From the NCBI GenBank assembly GCA_052066835.1, contig JBQHRJ010000012.1: 64,000 nt of DNA; one strand, written 5' to 3'. The notes under the pieces are model-generated. The model was not told where the DNA came from. It saw only the letters and a program-made list of their open reading frames with translations, and did no database searches. Numbering within the stretch: position 1 is the first letter of the stretch; each line of letters begins with the position of its first letter. Source of the DNA: UBA2821 sp902763335 (GTDB lineage Bacteria; Bacillota; Clostridia; Lachnospirales; Lachnospiraceae). This document shows, one piece after another, positions 42,303 to 52,472 of this stretch. Position numbers and translations under genes: made by a program.

Positions 42303-43472
42303 ATGCAGCACGTATTTATAATTGGATCAAAGGGAATACCATCCAACTATGGAGGTTTTGAGACATTTGTTGACAAATTGACAGAAAACAGAAAGAGTTC
42401 ACGCATAAAATATCATGTGGCAGGAATAACGGAGAACGCTCCAAGGGAATACACATATAATGCTGCTCACTGCTTTGAGATAAAGGTTCCGCCTATAGGA
42501 GCTGCCAAAGCAGTATATTATGATATTATGGCATTTAAATATTCACTTGAGTATATAAAGAAACATCATATAAAGCATGCGATAGTGTATGTGCTGGCAT
42601 GCAGGATAGGACCGTTTGTGGGAGAACTTAAGCGTGAACTGAAAGCTGTCGGCGGACATCTTTATGTGAATCCGGACGGTCATGAATGGAAGAGAGGAAA
42701 GTGGAATTCTCTTATAAAGATGTACTGGAAGATATCAGAGAGACTTATGATAAAAAATGGCGAACTGATTGTGTGTGATTCAAAGAACATCGAAAAGTAT
42801 ATAAGAAAAATGTACTCAAAGTACAATCCGCAGACTACTTATATAGCATACGGTGCGGAAATAAAGAAATCACAGCTTAAGGATGATGATGAGAAACTTA
42901 AGGAGTGGATGGACGATAAAGGTGTAAAACCGGGTGAATATTATCTTGTGGTTGGAAGATTTGTTCCTGAAAATAATTATGAGATGATGATTATGGAATT
43001 TATGAAATCCAAGACTAAAAAGGATCTTGTTCTTATCACAAATATAGAAAAAAATAAGTTTTATGAAGAACTTAAATTAAAGACGGGATTTGATAAAGAT
43101 AAAAGAATAAAATTTGTCGGTACACTGTATGACCAGGAAATGCTTAAGAAAATCAGGGAAATGGCATATGGATATATACATGGACACGAGGTAGGAGGAA
43201 CTAACCCGTCATTGCTTGAGGCACTTGCATCAACCAGAATGAATTTGTTACTTAAAGTCGGATTTAATAAAGAGGTCGGTGAACATGGTGCCGTATACTG
43301 GAAAAAGAAGTATGGTTCTCTTACAAAGCTTTTAGACAGGGTTGAAGAGTGTACGGAAGAACAGATGAATGAGTATGGAGATAAGGCTAAAGCCAGAATA
43401 AGCAACAATTTCAGCTGGGAAAAGATAGTAAATGATTATGAAAAGATATTTTTGGAGGTAGAGGATGAGTAG
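42303..43472 (+). CDS. DUF1972-type glycosyltransferase (Cps2T-like)
   Basis: A 389-aa cytoplasmic glycosyltransferase of the GT4 fold. The N-terminus (GSKGIPSNYGGFETFV) is characteristic of the DUF1972/Cps2T group, often beta-1,4-rhamnosyltransferases acting second in assembly. The C-terminal donor domain has VGRFVPENNYEMMI and HGHEVGGTNPSLLEAL. The ATG at 42303 follows GGAGAG; frames starting at 42276 lack a ribosome site. It overlaps the next gene by 8 bp. The rhamnose specificity is inferred from the family only. Confidence 0.9.
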   Translation: MQHVFIIGSKGIPSNYGGFETFVDKLTENRKSSRIKYHVAGITENAPREYTYNAAHCFEIKVPPIGAAKAVYYDIMAFKYSLEYIKKHHIKHAIVYVLACRIGPFVGELKRELKAVGGHLYVNPDGHEWKRGKWNSLIKMYWKISERLMIKNGELIVCDSKNIEKYIRKMYSKYNPQTTYIAYGAEIKKSQLKDDDEKLKEWMDDKGVKPGEYYLVVGRFVPENNYEMMIMEFMKSKTKKDLVLITNIEKNKFYEELKLKTGFDKDKRIKFVGTLYDQEMLKKIREMAYGYIHGHEVGGTNPSLLEALASTRMNLLLKVGFNKEVGEHGAVYWKKKYGSLTKLLDRVEECTEEQMNEYGDKAKARISNNFSWEKIVNDYEKIFLEVEDE

Positions 43473-44496
43473 AAAACAATGGCCTTTGGTTTCTATTGTC
43501 GTGCCGGTTTATAATATTGAGCGTGATATATTAAATAAATGCGTTGACAGTCTGATTAATCAGACACTTGAACAGATAGAGATAATTCTTGTTGATGACG
43601 GTTCAGAGGGAAAATATGCGCAATATGCCTATGAGGCATCACAAAAGGATAAAAGAATAAGATTTTTCAGAAAAAGTAATGGTGGTGTTTCTACAGCCAA
43701 AAATATGGGAATAGACAATGCTTCGGCAGAATATATTATGTTTGTTGACAGCGATGACTGGATTGATGAGGATTGTTGTGAATATGCATATGAAACAGCA
43801 GTAAAGACGCAGGCGGATATAGTCATGTGGAGATATATCAAGGAATTTACGGGAAAATCAGTTGAAGTAAACGTTTATCCTGATAAGGAACTTGATTTTG
43901 ATACATGGAAACAGGAGTTTAATCCGTTTGATATGCGCCTGATGGGGATGTGCTGCATGAAGCTTTATACCAGAAAGGTTATAGGAGACAGCAGATTTGA
44001 TGACAGGCTTACGAATGGTGAGGATGTTGAACTGAATTTCAGAATATTTGAAAAAATGAGAAAATCAGTGTATATAAATAAAGCGTTTTATCATTACAGA
44101 CAGGGTGATGCATCTGCTGTTCGTATGTATAAGAAAGATATGCCTGAGAGATATGATAAGACAATTATGACTATTGCACATGATGTGAATAATTCTGAGA
44201 GGATGAGGAAGTATTTAAAGAAATCCTACTATGCATTTGTGGGAATATCTTACCTTATGCTTAATATGAACCACATATTCAGTCCTGCAAATAAGATATC
44301 AAATGATGAAAAGATGGCACAGTTAAAGCTTCTTTCATCAAGAAAACCATATAAAGCTGTTATATCTAAAGCAGAAGGTCTTGAACTTCCACTTACAAGA
44401 AAGATGGCTCTTATTTTTGCAAAATACAGATTTTATTATGGTGTATATTTTATTATGATGGTAAAGAGTATGATGAACAGGTCAAATAATACATAG
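43465..44496 (+). CDS. GT2-family glycosyltransferase
   Basis: A 343-aa glycosyltransferase with the GT-A landmarks VSIVVPVYN at the N-terminus, ILVDDGS and the metal-binding FVDSDDW. The second half is helical. It probably adds a sugar to the growing lipid-linked unit at the inner membrane face. It overlaps the previous gene by 8 bp, so translation is coupled. Donor and acceptor cannot be told from sequence. Confidence 0.92.
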   Translation: MSRKQWPLVSIVVPVYNIERDILNKCVDSLINQTLEQIEIILVDDGSEGKYAQYAYEASQKDKRIRFFRKSNGGVSTAKNMGIDNASAEYIMFVDSDDWIDEDCCEYAYETAVKTQADIVMWRYIKEFTGKSVEVNVYPDKELDFDTWKQEFNPFDMRLMGMCCMKLYTRKVIGDSRFDDRLTNGEDVELNFRIFEKMRKSVYINKAFYHYRQGDASAVRMYKKDMPERYDKTIMTIAHDVNNSERMRKYLKKSYYAFVGISYLMLNMNHIFSPANKISNDEKMAQLKLLSSRKPYKAVISKAEGLELPLTRKMALIFAKYRFYYGVYFIMMVKSMMNRSNNT

Positions 44497-44515
44497 AAAT
44501 ATATGGAGGTATGGA

Positions 44516-45394
44516 ATGGAACTTTCCGTTATAACACCAGTATATCATGGAAATAAATATTTAAACAGATATATGGAAAGAATGTCGCAGTGTGCGAAGT
44601 ATATGAATGAAATAGAAGTGCAGATGGAAGTAGTTCTTGTAAATGACAGCCCGGATGTGCCTATATCTTATGATGAGACTAAGGTGAAAGGATTCGATGT
44701 AATAGTTGTTAATAACAGTGAAAATTCCGGTATCCATGCTTCAAGAGTAAATGGGGTAAATGCATGTCACGGCAGATATATAGTGTTTCTTGACCAGGAT
44801 GATGAATTGTCAAAGAAAAGCCTTCGTTCGCAGTATGAGACTATCGAAAAAGATATTTCCGATGTAGTGATGGCTAATGGCATTTTAGAGGCAGATGGTA
44901 AAGATAATCTTATATTTTCAAATAAGTTTTCCCAGTGGATTGCATCAAAAAAATTTGCATATGTGTGGCTGAGAGATTTCATAGCATCGCCGGGGCAGTG
45001 TATTATAAGGAAAAGCTCAATTCCAAGAGACTGGAAATTTAGAATATTAAAAAATAATGGAACAGATGATTATCTATTATGGCTTTTAATGTTTGAAAAT
45101 GAGATAGAGATGACATGTAATTATGAAGTTGTATACAGACATGTTGATACAGGTGTGAATTTATCATCCGATGATGATAAAATGTTTGAATCGACTAAAG
45201 AGTTATTGAAAGTGTTAGATGAGTGTACATGGTTTGACAAAAAGACATTAAGATTGATTAAACGCAGAATATATTATAAGCGTGTTGACAGAAGTAATAA
45301 AAAACTGTTTATAAAGGAATCTATTAAGAATATTGATATATTGTTTGTCAATGTTATATACAGGATAATCTGGCGGGGATATTTAGTTAAATAA
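44516..45394 (+). CDS. GT2-family glycosyltransferase
   Basis: A 292-aa glycosyltransferase with a GT-A fold: SVITPVYHGN at the start, VVLVNDSPD, NSENSGIHASRVNG and the DxD-type FLDQDDE. It has a good ribosome site (GGAGGT). It differs from the preceding GT2 protein, so the two should form separate linkages. Specificity is unknown. Confidence 0.9.
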   Translation: MELSVITPVYHGNKYLNRYMERMSQCAKYMNEIEVQMEVVLVNDSPDVPISYDETKVKGFDVIVVNNSENSGIHASRVNGVNACHGRYIVFLDQDDELSKKSLRSQYETIEKDISDVVMANGILEADGKDNLIFSNKFSQWIASKKFAYVWLRDFIASPGQCIIRKSSIPRDWKFRILKNNGTDDYLLWLLMFENEIEMTCNYEVVYRHVDTGVNLSSDDDKMFESTKELLKVLDECTWFDKKTLRLIKRRIYYKRVDRSNKKLFIKESIKNIDILFVNVIYRIIWRGYLVK

Positions 45395-45406
45395 CGGAGG
45401 ATATAG

Positions 45407-46684
45407 ATGGAAAAATTTAAGAAAATATTACTGTTACTGCTAATACTTGTTTTACCATATCATTTTCAGGTAATAAGTATCCTGTTGTCAGGCGTCGGAG
45501 TTCTTAAACTCTGGAAGGAAATGGTAATAGGTGTGCTGTTTCTCATTACGTTATATCAGCTTATAACGGGAAAGAAAAAGTTTAAAATATCGACATTTGA
45601 AATTATGCTTGTTGCATTTATGGCTATTATTTTTATATATGTCTGTTTCAGCCATTCAATGTATCATGCACTTTACATATCAAGAATATATTTTGTTCCG
45701 CTTCTCCTTGTGCCTATAATAAAATATACGGATATGGACAAAAAAGAGATAGCATTTGTATTAAAGCTTGTTATGATTAATGGTATAATACTGTGTGCCT
45801 GGGGCGTGTTTCAGGCACATATACTCGGGGATTCATTCCTTATTGACATGGGATATCAGACAAAGAGAGTTCATCACGGACTCAGGCTTAAAAATGAGTT
45901 CTATATGCTTGGCGGCGGATATATGCAGCGTGTGACATCAACATTTGCGGCACCGAATACATATGGAATGTTTTTGACGATAATGATTAGTGTGGTCTTA
46001 TTCGTATACAAGAAGTTTGGAATAAATAAAATATTTGCATATATCACCATAGCAGTATCGCTTATAACGCTTGTTCTTACATTTTCAAGAACATCGTGGG
46101 TGGCATGTGTGGCAGTATTTGTTTTGTATTTTATAACCAACACTGATAAAACTCAGGAAATGTTAGTAGTTAAGGCGGGCATTGCATGTGTGGTCGTAGC
46201 GGTTCTGTATATAGTGATTGATAAATTATTGATTCATACGAGCGTTGTGAATGCGTTTACAACACTGCTTTACAACACGTTTACCGGAAAAGATTCATCT
46301 TTTCTCGGACATTGGAATTCGTGGCTTGATTCAATAGAAAATATGTTTAAACATCCGTTGGGATTGGGACTCGGTAAAAACGGACCTAGAGCAAAGCTGT
46401 TTATCGACAATCCGAATCTGACTGAATCTTCATACTTCCTCATGGAATATGAAGTGGGAATAATAGGTGCGATAGTGTACTTTGGCGGATATGTAAGAGT
46501 TATTATGGATAACGTGAAAACGTACAGAGAAACTAAGAGAAATGAGATACTTGTTATTACCGCGGTAGTGATGGTTATGCTTATAGGTTACTTATCATTA
46601 CCATTCGTACAGGATTTTGAACTGCTGGTAATGTTCTACATTGTGGCATCATTACAGTATAACAGGTGTATACAGAAAGATTAA
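45407..46684 (+). CDS. O-antigen polymerase/ligase-like membrane protein (Wzy-like)
   Basis: A 425-aa protein with about ten to twelve hydrophobic helices and a large loop between late helices, the plan of Wzy/O-antigen ligase proteins. The motif FSRTSWVAC (around residue 225) and GLGLGKNGPR in the loop (about 323-332) are typical of the family. It should polymerise repeat units on the outer face after flipping by the Wzx-like protein at 51030. Wzy proteins diverge widely, so the assignment rests on topology, these motifs and context. Confidence 0.85.
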   Translation: MEKFKKILLLLLILVLPYHFQVISILLSGVGVLKLWKEMVIGVLFLITLYQLITGKKKFKISTFEIMLVAFMAIIFIYVCFSHSMYHALYISRIYFVPLLLVPIIKYTDMDKKEIAFVLKLVMINGIILCAWGVFQAHILGDSFLIDMGYQTKRVHHGLRLKNEFYMLGGGYMQRVTSTFAAPNTYGMFLTIMISVVLFVYKKFGINKIFAYITIAVSLITLVLTFSRTSWVACVAVFVLYFITNTDKTQEMLVVKAGIACVVVAVLYIVIDKLLIHTSVVNAFTTLLYNTFTGKDSSFLGHWNSWLDSIENMFKHPLGLGLGKNGPRAKLFIDNPNLTESSYFLMEYEVGIIGAIVYFGGYVRVIMDNVKTYRETKRNEILVITAVVMVMLIGYLSLPFVQDFELLVMFYIVASLQYNRCIQKD

Positions 46685-46712
46685 AGATTAGTATTTTTAA
46701 ACGGAGGTAATT

Positions 46713-47414
46713 ATGCAGGCTTTATTGTTGGCAGGAGGGCTTGGCACAAGACTCAGAAGTGTTGTAAATGACAGGCCTAAACCTATGGCACTGGTTGAGG
46801 GTAAGCCGTTTTTGGAGTATCTTCTGACACAGTTAAAAAATAATGATATTACAGATATAATATTTGCGGTTGGTTATAAAGGCTCCATGATAGAGGAATA
46901 TTTTGGAAATGGCAGTAAGTTTGGCATAAAAGCAGAGTATTCATACGAGAAAGAGCAGTTAGGAACAGCCGGAGCCATTAAGAATGCGGCAGATTTTATA
47001 AAGGATGATTATTTCTTTGTATTAAATGCGGATACTTATTATAATCTTGATTATAGCAGACTGGTTGACATGAAAGAAAATACTGCATCTGAGATGGTAC
47101 TTGTGCTTAGGGAAGTAAGTGACAAATCAAGGTATGGAAGCGTGTCAACAGATGGTGACAGAGTTATAGGATTCAATGAAAAATCGGAGGAGGCTGTTGC
47201 CGGTCTTATAAATGGCGGAATATATTATATGAGTAAAAAACTGTTAGGGGATATTCCGGACAGAAAATGCTCACTGGAAAATGAAATGATTCCAAAGTGG
47301 CTGGATGAAGAAATGATTATTACGGCATATGTGAATGACGGATATTTTATAGATATAGGCGTGCCGGAGGACTACTTCAGATTTCAGAAGGATGTCAGGG
47401 AAAATAATCTGTAG
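46713..47414 (+). CDS. hddC: D-glycero-alpha-D-manno-heptose-1-phosphate guanylyltransferase-like nucleotidyltransferase
   Basis: A 233-aa nucleotidyltransferase with the signature LAGGLGTRLR at the N-terminus, RPKPMALVEGKP and FVLNADTYY. By itself it could serve another sugar, but it is followed by HddA, GmhB and GmhA homologues, which points to transfer of GMP to D-glycero-D-manno-heptose 1-phosphate. The product would be GDP-heptose for the surface polymer. It has a GGAGGT ribosome site. Confidence 0.85.
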   Translation: MQALLLAGGLGTRLRSVVNDRPKPMALVEGKPFLEYLLTQLKNNDITDIIFAVGYKGSMIEEYFGNGSKFGIKAEYSYEKEQLGTAGAIKNAADFIKDDYFFVLNADTYYNLDYSRLVDMKENTASEMVLVLREVSDKSRYGSVSTDGDRVIGFNEKSEEAVAGLINGGIYYMSKKLLGDIPDRKCSLENEMIPKWLDEEMIITAYVNDGYFIDIGVPEDYFRFQKDVRENNL

Positions 47415-47440
47415 AAAAAGAAAAGAAAGTGTGAAGATAA

Positions 47441-48520
47441 ATGATAATACGAGGAAGAGCACCTTTGAGGGTGAGTTTTGGCGGAGGCGGAACCGATGTT
47501 GCTCCTTTTTGTGAGGAAATGGGTGGAGCCATACTTGGAAGTACGATTAATAAATTTGCAAGCTGTTCTATAGTTCCGAGGAATGATGATAACATTATCG
47601 TTCATTCACTGGATTTTGATATGACGGTAAAATATAACACAAAAGAAAATTATGTATACAATGGAAGCCTTGATCTTGTAAAGGCAGCACTTAAACGCAT
47701 GGATATAAAACAGGGATGCGAAGTGTATCTTCAGTGTGATGCACCTCCGGGTTCAGGTCTCGGAACTTCATCTACGGTGATGGTTGCTTTACTGAAGGCA
47801 TTGTCAAGGTGGAAAGGTGAAGAACTTGATGCATATGCTCTTGCAGATATGGCATATGAGGTTGAGCGAATTGACCTTGGCATATCAGGCGGATATCAGG
47901 ATCAGTATGCAGCTACATTTGGCGGATTCAATTTTATAGAGTTCCATGGAAGAAATCAGGTAGTTGTGAATCCACTCAGGATAAAGAAAGATATTGTCCA
48001 CGAACTTGAGAGCAATCTTTTGCTGTGTTATACGGGAAATATTCACGTATCGGCTAATATTATTGATGATCAGGTCAAGAATTATAAAGATAAAAATGTG
48101 GATGCATTAAAAGCAATGTCAGAAGTCAAGGCACTTGCATATGCCATGAAGGACGAATTGTTAAAGGGAAATCTTCACAGTTTTGGTAAACTTCTTGATT
48201 ATGGATGGAAGAGTAAGAAGAGAATGAGTAACAAGATTACAAATCCTCAGATAGATGAATTATACGATACGGCTATAAAGGCGGGAGCCCTTGGCGGCAA
48301 ACTTCTCGGTGCCGGCGGAGGCGGATACCTTCTTATGTATTGTCCGTATAATATAAGACATATTGTTGCACAGAAGATGGAAGCAGCAGGCGGTCAGCTT
48401 GCAGACTGGAATTTTGAATTCAGAGGCTCACAGGCATGGAAGATGGATGAAAAGAGATGGAACTATGACAAAGTGGAAGTCTCTATACCGGATGGAAAAT
48501 ATACATTTGATATAAAATAA
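47441..48520 (+). CDS. hddA: D-glycero-alpha-D-manno-heptose-7-phosphate kinase (GHMP kinase)
   Basis: A 359-aa GHMP-family kinase. The start RAPLRVSFGGGGTDV is characteristic of HddA-type sugar kinases, the ATP-binding GHMP motif is PPGSGLGTSS, and a late GAGGGGYLL loop is present. It makes heptose 1,7-bisphosphate with the alpha anomer, the precursor of GDP-heptose. It lies between the nucleotidyltransferase and the phosphatase of the same pathway. Confidence 0.93.
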   Translation: MIIRGRAPLRVSFGGGGTDVAPFCEEMGGAILGSTINKFASCSIVPRNDDNIIVHSLDFDMTVKYNTKENYVYNGSLDLVKAALKRMDIKQGCEVYLQCDAPPGSGLGTSSTVMVALLKALSRWKGEELDAYALADMAYEVERIDLGISGGYQDQYAATFGGFNFIEFHGRNQVVVNPLRIKKDIVHELESNLLLCYTGNIHVSANIIDDQVKNYKDKNVDALKAMSEVKALAYAMKDELLKGNLHSFGKLLDYGWKSKKRMSNKITNPQIDELYDTAIKAGALGGKLLGAGGGGYLLMYCPYNIRHIVAQKMEAAGGQLADWNFEFRGSQAWKMDEKRWNYDKVEVSIPDGKYTFDIK

Positions 48521-48542
48521 ATGTGGCTATTTAGGAGCAGAC

Positions 48543-49106
48543 ATGGATAAGATAATATTTCTTGACAGGGACGGAACTATAAATGTAGAAAAAAATTATC
48601 TGTACAAAACAGAGGATTTTCAGTTTATAAGTGGAGTACCGGAGGCAATAAAATCATTTAATGATAATGGATACAGGGTAGTTGTTGTAACCAATCAGGC
48701 GGGAGTTGCCAGAGGATATTACACAGAAGAAGATGTAAAAGTACTCCATCATTATATAGACGGTGAACTTGAAAAATACGGAGCACACATCGACAGATAT
48801 ATGTACTGTCCGCATCATCCGGTAAATGGAACAGGCGAATACAAATGTGAATGCAACTGCAGAAAGCCGGGTACCGGTATGTTTGAAAAATGCAGGGAAT
48901 ATTATGACATAGACATGGACGCCTCATGGATGATAGGTGACAATAAGGGAGATATAGGCGCAGGCAAAAATTTTGGAATAAAAACAATACTTGTGGGAAC
49001 AGGGTACGGAAAGCAGCTTAGGGAAGAAGGGTACGATGAATATGACTATTATGCATCAGATTTAGCTGAGGCTGCGAGGCTGATAAATCAAATAGAAGTG
49101 AATTAA
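48543..49106 (+). CDS. gmhB: D-glycero-D-manno-heptose 1,7-bisphosphate 7-phosphatase
   Basis: A 187-aa HAD-family phosphatase. The catalytic DRDGTIN has D8 and D10; the zinc loop CPHHP...CECNC and CRKPGTGM are GmhB features; later MIGDNKGDIGA carries the metal-binding aspartates. It removes the 7-phosphate from heptose 1,7-bisphosphate. The small length and the zinc loop separate it from other HAD phosphatases. Confidence 0.94.
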   Translation: MDKIIFLDRDGTINVEKNYLYKTEDFQFISGVPEAIKSFNDNGYRVVVVTNQAGVARGYYTEEDVKVLHHYIDGELEKYGAHIDRYMYCPHHPVNGTGEYKCECNCRKPGTGMFEKCREYYDIDMDASWMIGDNKGDIGAGKNFGIKTILVGTGYGKQLREEGYDEYDYYASDLAEAARLINQIEVN

Positions 49107-49134
49107 TATTAAGCACTTCGGGATGGAGGCAGAT

Positions 49135-49770
49135 ATGGAGAAATATCATTATATAGAGCAGTTGATTGAGAGGTATCCGGCACTTGCACCGGCAAAGGAA
49201 GATATAAAGAGGGCAGCGGATATTCTTTCTGAATGTTATGAAAAGGGCGGAAAGATATTGATTGCCGGAAACGGTGGAAGTGCCGCGGATTCTGAACATA
49301 TGGTTGGAGAGCTTATGAAAGGTTTTGTAAAACCGAGAAAGGTTTCAGAGGAATTTAAACAGACACTTTTAGACATAGATGAGAAGAACGGTGAAGTGCT
49401 TGCAGACTGTCTTCAGCAGGCAGTTCCAGCCATTGCGTTATGTGGTCATTCTGCACTCAGTACGGCATATCTTAATGATGTTGAGGGAAAAGTAGGATTT
49501 GCACAGCAGGTTATGGGATATGCCACAGACAATGATGTATTCTTCGGAATATCAACATCAGGAAATTCGCAGAATGTCGTCTATGCAGCAATCACTGCAA
49601 AGGCTAAGGGAATCGGAGTGATAGCTCTTACCGGAGAGACAGGCGGAAAATTAAAAGATTATGCAGATGTGACTATAAAAGTACCGGGAACAGAGCCTTA
49701 TAAGGTTCAGGAATATCATCTTCCGGTATATCACGCATTATGCCTTGAACTTGAAGAGAGGTATTTTTAA
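49135..49770 (+). CDS. gmhA: Sedoheptulose-7-phosphate isomerase (phosphoheptose isomerase)
   Basis: A 211-aa SIS-domain enzyme with GNGGSAADSEHMVGEL (phosphosugar site) and GISTSGNSQNV, both typical of GmhA. It converts sedoheptulose 7-phosphate to heptose 7-phosphate, the first step of the pathway. The ATG at 49135 is preferred to the one at 49123, which overlaps GGAGG. With hddA, gmhB and hddC it makes the pathway complete. Confidence 0.94.
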   Translation: MEKYHYIEQLIERYPALAPAKEDIKRAADILSECYEKGGKILIAGNGGSAADSEHMVGELMKGFVKPRKVSEEFKQTLLDIDEKNGEVLADCLQQAVPAIALCGHSALSTAYLNDVEGKVGFAQQVMGYATDNDVFFGISTSGNSQNVVYAAITAKAKGIGVIALTGETGGKLKDYADVTIKVPGTEPYKVQEYHLPVYHALCLELEERYF

Positions 49771-49793
49771 TCCGCCGATGAAAGGAAAAAGTC

Positions 49794-51005
49794 ATGAAGA
49801 AAGTATTATTTATATCGTTTGATGTTCCGTATGATGGAGTTGGACACGCAGGAGGAAAAACACACAATTTTTATCTGAAAAAAGTTGCGCAGGATGAGAA
49901 CTTTGAAGCTTTTCTGATTTCATTCTGTATTCCAAATGATTTACCAAAACTTGACTGCGATAAATATGGAATCGGAAACAAAATATTCTGTATAAGACCG
50001 GAAAAGAAATATAAGCTGGCGAGAGGAATAATGAATATCAGCTCAAAGTTTAACCCGTGGGATAAACATGCCGGCATAATATCAGGATATTATGTTAAAA
50101 AGATAAAAGAGCAGCTTAACAGCATGAAAAAAGAAGGATATACTCCTGATGTCATAGTTCTTGAGTGGACACCTATAGTATTGCTTGCGGATATGATAAA
50201 GGAAATATTTCCACAGGCAAAGCTTGTTGCGTCTGAACATGATGTAACATTTCTTGGATATTACAGAAAATATAAATATGAAAATGGAACATATAAAAAG
50301 TGGCTTGCAAAAGTGAGATATAATACGATGCTTAAGCAGGAACTTAAGGCAATAGAGACATGTGACATGGTTTTTCCGCATAACCACAAGGATGCAAATA
50401 TTCTGCTTAAACATGATGTGCCTAAACAGAAGATACATCCGATAGTTCCGTATTATATGGATTTTGCGGATGTTAAATGGAACGGAAACAGCAAAAACAT
50501 TGTATTTTTTGGAGCCATGGGCAGACCGGAAAATTATCTCAGTGCCATATGGTTTGCAAAAAATGTTATGCCGTTACTTAAGGATACCGGAGTGGTATTT
50601 CAGGTTATCGGAGGCGGACCGGTAGAAGAATTAAAGAAACTTGAGTCTGACAATATAAAGGTTCTCGGATTTGTGGAGGATGTGTCACCTTATTTTGCTG
50701 ATGCATTATGCATGGTTGCACCGCTGGTACTGGGAGCCGGAATAAAAGTTAAAGTTATAGAGGGAATGTCATCGGGAATGCCTGTACTTACCAACAAGCT
50801 TGGTATAGAGGGCATATACGCAGAAGATGGCACCGAGTATTTTCATTGTGAAGAACCGGAGGAATACGCAGAGCGTATAAAGATGCTTCTTGACAGCCAT
50901 GATGTGGCAGAGAAAATGTCAGAGAAATCAAAGCAGCTAATAAAGTCAAAGTTTGATATGGACTCATCAGCAGCTCAGTATATTAAAATATTGAAAGAAA
51001 TTTAG
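49794..51005 (+). CDS. GT4-type glycosyltransferase
   Basis: A 403-aa two-domain GT-B glycosyltransferase. The N-terminal domain starts VLFISFDVPYDGVGHAGGKTH, and the C-terminal donor domain has VFFGAMGRPENYLSA, VIGGGPVEELKKL and VAPLVLGAGIKVKVIEGM with the sugar-binding glutamate. As it directly follows the heptose genes, it is a candidate heptosyltransferase, but this is inference. It has a modest ribosome site (GAAAGG). Confidence 0.88.
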   Translation: MKKVLFISFDVPYDGVGHAGGKTHNFYLKKVAQDENFEAFLISFCIPNDLPKLDCDKYGIGNKIFCIRPEKKYKLARGIMNISSKFNPWDKHAGIISGYYVKKIKEQLNSMKKEGYTPDVIVLEWTPIVLLADMIKEIFPQAKLVASEHDVTFLGYYRKYKYENGTYKKWLAKVRYNTMLKQELKAIETCDMVFPHNHKDANILLKHDVPKQKIHPIVPYYMDFADVKWNGNSKNIVFFGAMGRPENYLSAIWFAKNVMPLLKDTGVVFQVIGGGPVEELKKLESDNIKVLGFVEDVSPYFADALCMVAPLVLGAGIKVKVIEGMSSGMPVLTNKLGIEGIYAEDGTEYFHCEEPEEYAERIKMLLDSHDVAEKMSEKSKQLIKSKFDMDSSAAQYIKILKEI

Positions 51006-51029
51006 TTGTTTAAGGAAAGGCAAATAACC

Positions 51030-52472
51030 ATGAGCAGTGGAAAAAGTGTAACAAAAAACTACATGTATAATATGGCATATCAGATTCTGATACTTATTAC
51101 GCCACTCATTACAACACCGTATGTGTCGAGGGTTCTGGGGGCAGGACCCATTGGAAAATACAGTTATACCCAGTCAATAGTGACATATTTCACATTGATT
51201 GGAACCATAGGTATAGCAATGTATGGTCAGCGTGAGATTGCATACATTCAGGAAGAGCGTGAAAAACGAACGAAGGTTTTCTGGGAAATTATTATCCTCA
51301 GGGCAATTACGGTGACGGCAACGCTGATGGTGTTTTATTTTACATGTGTTATGAATGGCAAATACAAAATATTGTATGCAATCCAGATAATCGACATTGT
51401 TGCAAATATTTTTGATATAAGCTGGTTCTTTCAGGGAATAGAGGATTTTAAGAGGATAGTCATACGAAATATGCTGGTTAAGCTTATATGTGTGGCGATG
51501 ATATTTATTTTTGTAAAATCACCTGAGGATTTACCTTTATATGCGCTCTGTTATTCGCTTTCACTTATTATCGGAAATATTTCATTGTGGTTTTATCTGC
51601 CGTCGTATCTGTCACCGGTAAAATTTTCGACTCTTAATATATTCAGTCATGTGATGCCGTCTGTGATGTTATTTATTCCACAGGTTGCGATTCAGGTATA
51701 CACGGTTCTTGACAGAACGATGCTCGGTAAACTGGCAAAGCAGTCTGCCATGGTGCAGGTAGGATATTATGAACAGTCGCAGAAAATAGTAAAACTGCTT
51801 CTTACAATTATAACTTCTCTTGGAACGGTTATGCTTCCGAGAATGGCAAGTATATATGCCAAAAAAGATATAAAGCTCATAAACGAATATATGAATAAGT
51901 CATTCAGATATACTTATATGATAGGTGCACCGTTGGTACTGGGACTGATTTCAGTATCAAAGAGATTTGTACCTATATTTTATGGAAAAGGATATGACAT
52001 GGTCGGAACGATACTCATATGTATCTCACCGATTATAATATTTATAGGGCTCAGCAATGTTATAGGAACACAGTATCAGATTCCTACAAATAAACAGCGG
52101 GATTATACGATTTCCGTAGTGGCAGGGGCAGTAGTCAATTTCCTGCTTAATCTTATACTGATACCGGTTGTTGGTGTTATCGGTGCGGTAATCGCTACAG
52201 TGGCAGCAGAGTTTATAGTTCTTGTTGTTCATTACTATTATGTAAGAAATGACATAGATGTAAAGGAAAGCATAGTGTGTTGCAAAAATTATGTGATAGC
52301 AGGACTTATCATGTTTGTAGTGGCATGTGCAGTATCATTTATACCGTGCTCAAATAATCTGGTTATTGTGACATGTCAGGTAATAGCAGGAGTTATAGTA
52401 TATTTTTCCATACTTTTTATTATGAAGGACGAGCTTATGGAAATGATTATAAGAAAGGTGCTTAGAAGGTAA
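51030..52472 (+). CDS. Polysaccharide flippase (Wzx-like, MOP superfamily)
   Basis: A 480-aa protein with about 12-14 hydrophobic helices and the N-terminal pattern NYMYNMAYQILILITPLITTPYVSRVLG (landmarks PYVSRVLG, IGKYSYTQS), characteristic of Wzx flippases. It should move the lipid-linked repeat unit across the membrane to the Wzy-like polymerase. The ATG at 51030 follows AAGGAAAGG; a TTG at 51006 has no ribosome site. Confidence 0.93.
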   Translation: MSSGKSVTKNYMYNMAYQILILITPLITTPYVSRVLGAGPIGKYSYTQSIVTYFTLIGTIGIAMYGQREIAYIQEEREKRTKVFWEIIILRAITVTATLMVFYFTCVMNGKYKILYAIQIIDIVANIFDISWFFQGIEDFKRIVIRNMLVKLICVAMIFIFVKSPEDLPLYALCYSLSLIIGNISLWFYLPSYLSPVKFSTLNIFSHVMPSVMLFIPQVAIQVYTVLDRTMLGKLAKQSAMVQVGYYEQSQKIVKLLLTIITSLGTVMLPRMASIYAKKDIKLINEYMNKSFRYTYMIGAPLVLGLISVSKRFVPIFYGKGYDMVGTILICISPIIIFIGLSNVIGTQYQIPTNKQRDYTISVVAGAVVNFLLNLILIPVVGVIGAVIATVAAEFIVLVVHYYYVRNDIDVKESIVCCKNYVIAGLIMFVVACAVSFIPCSNNLVIVTCQVIAGVIVYFSILFIMKDELMEMIIRKVLRR

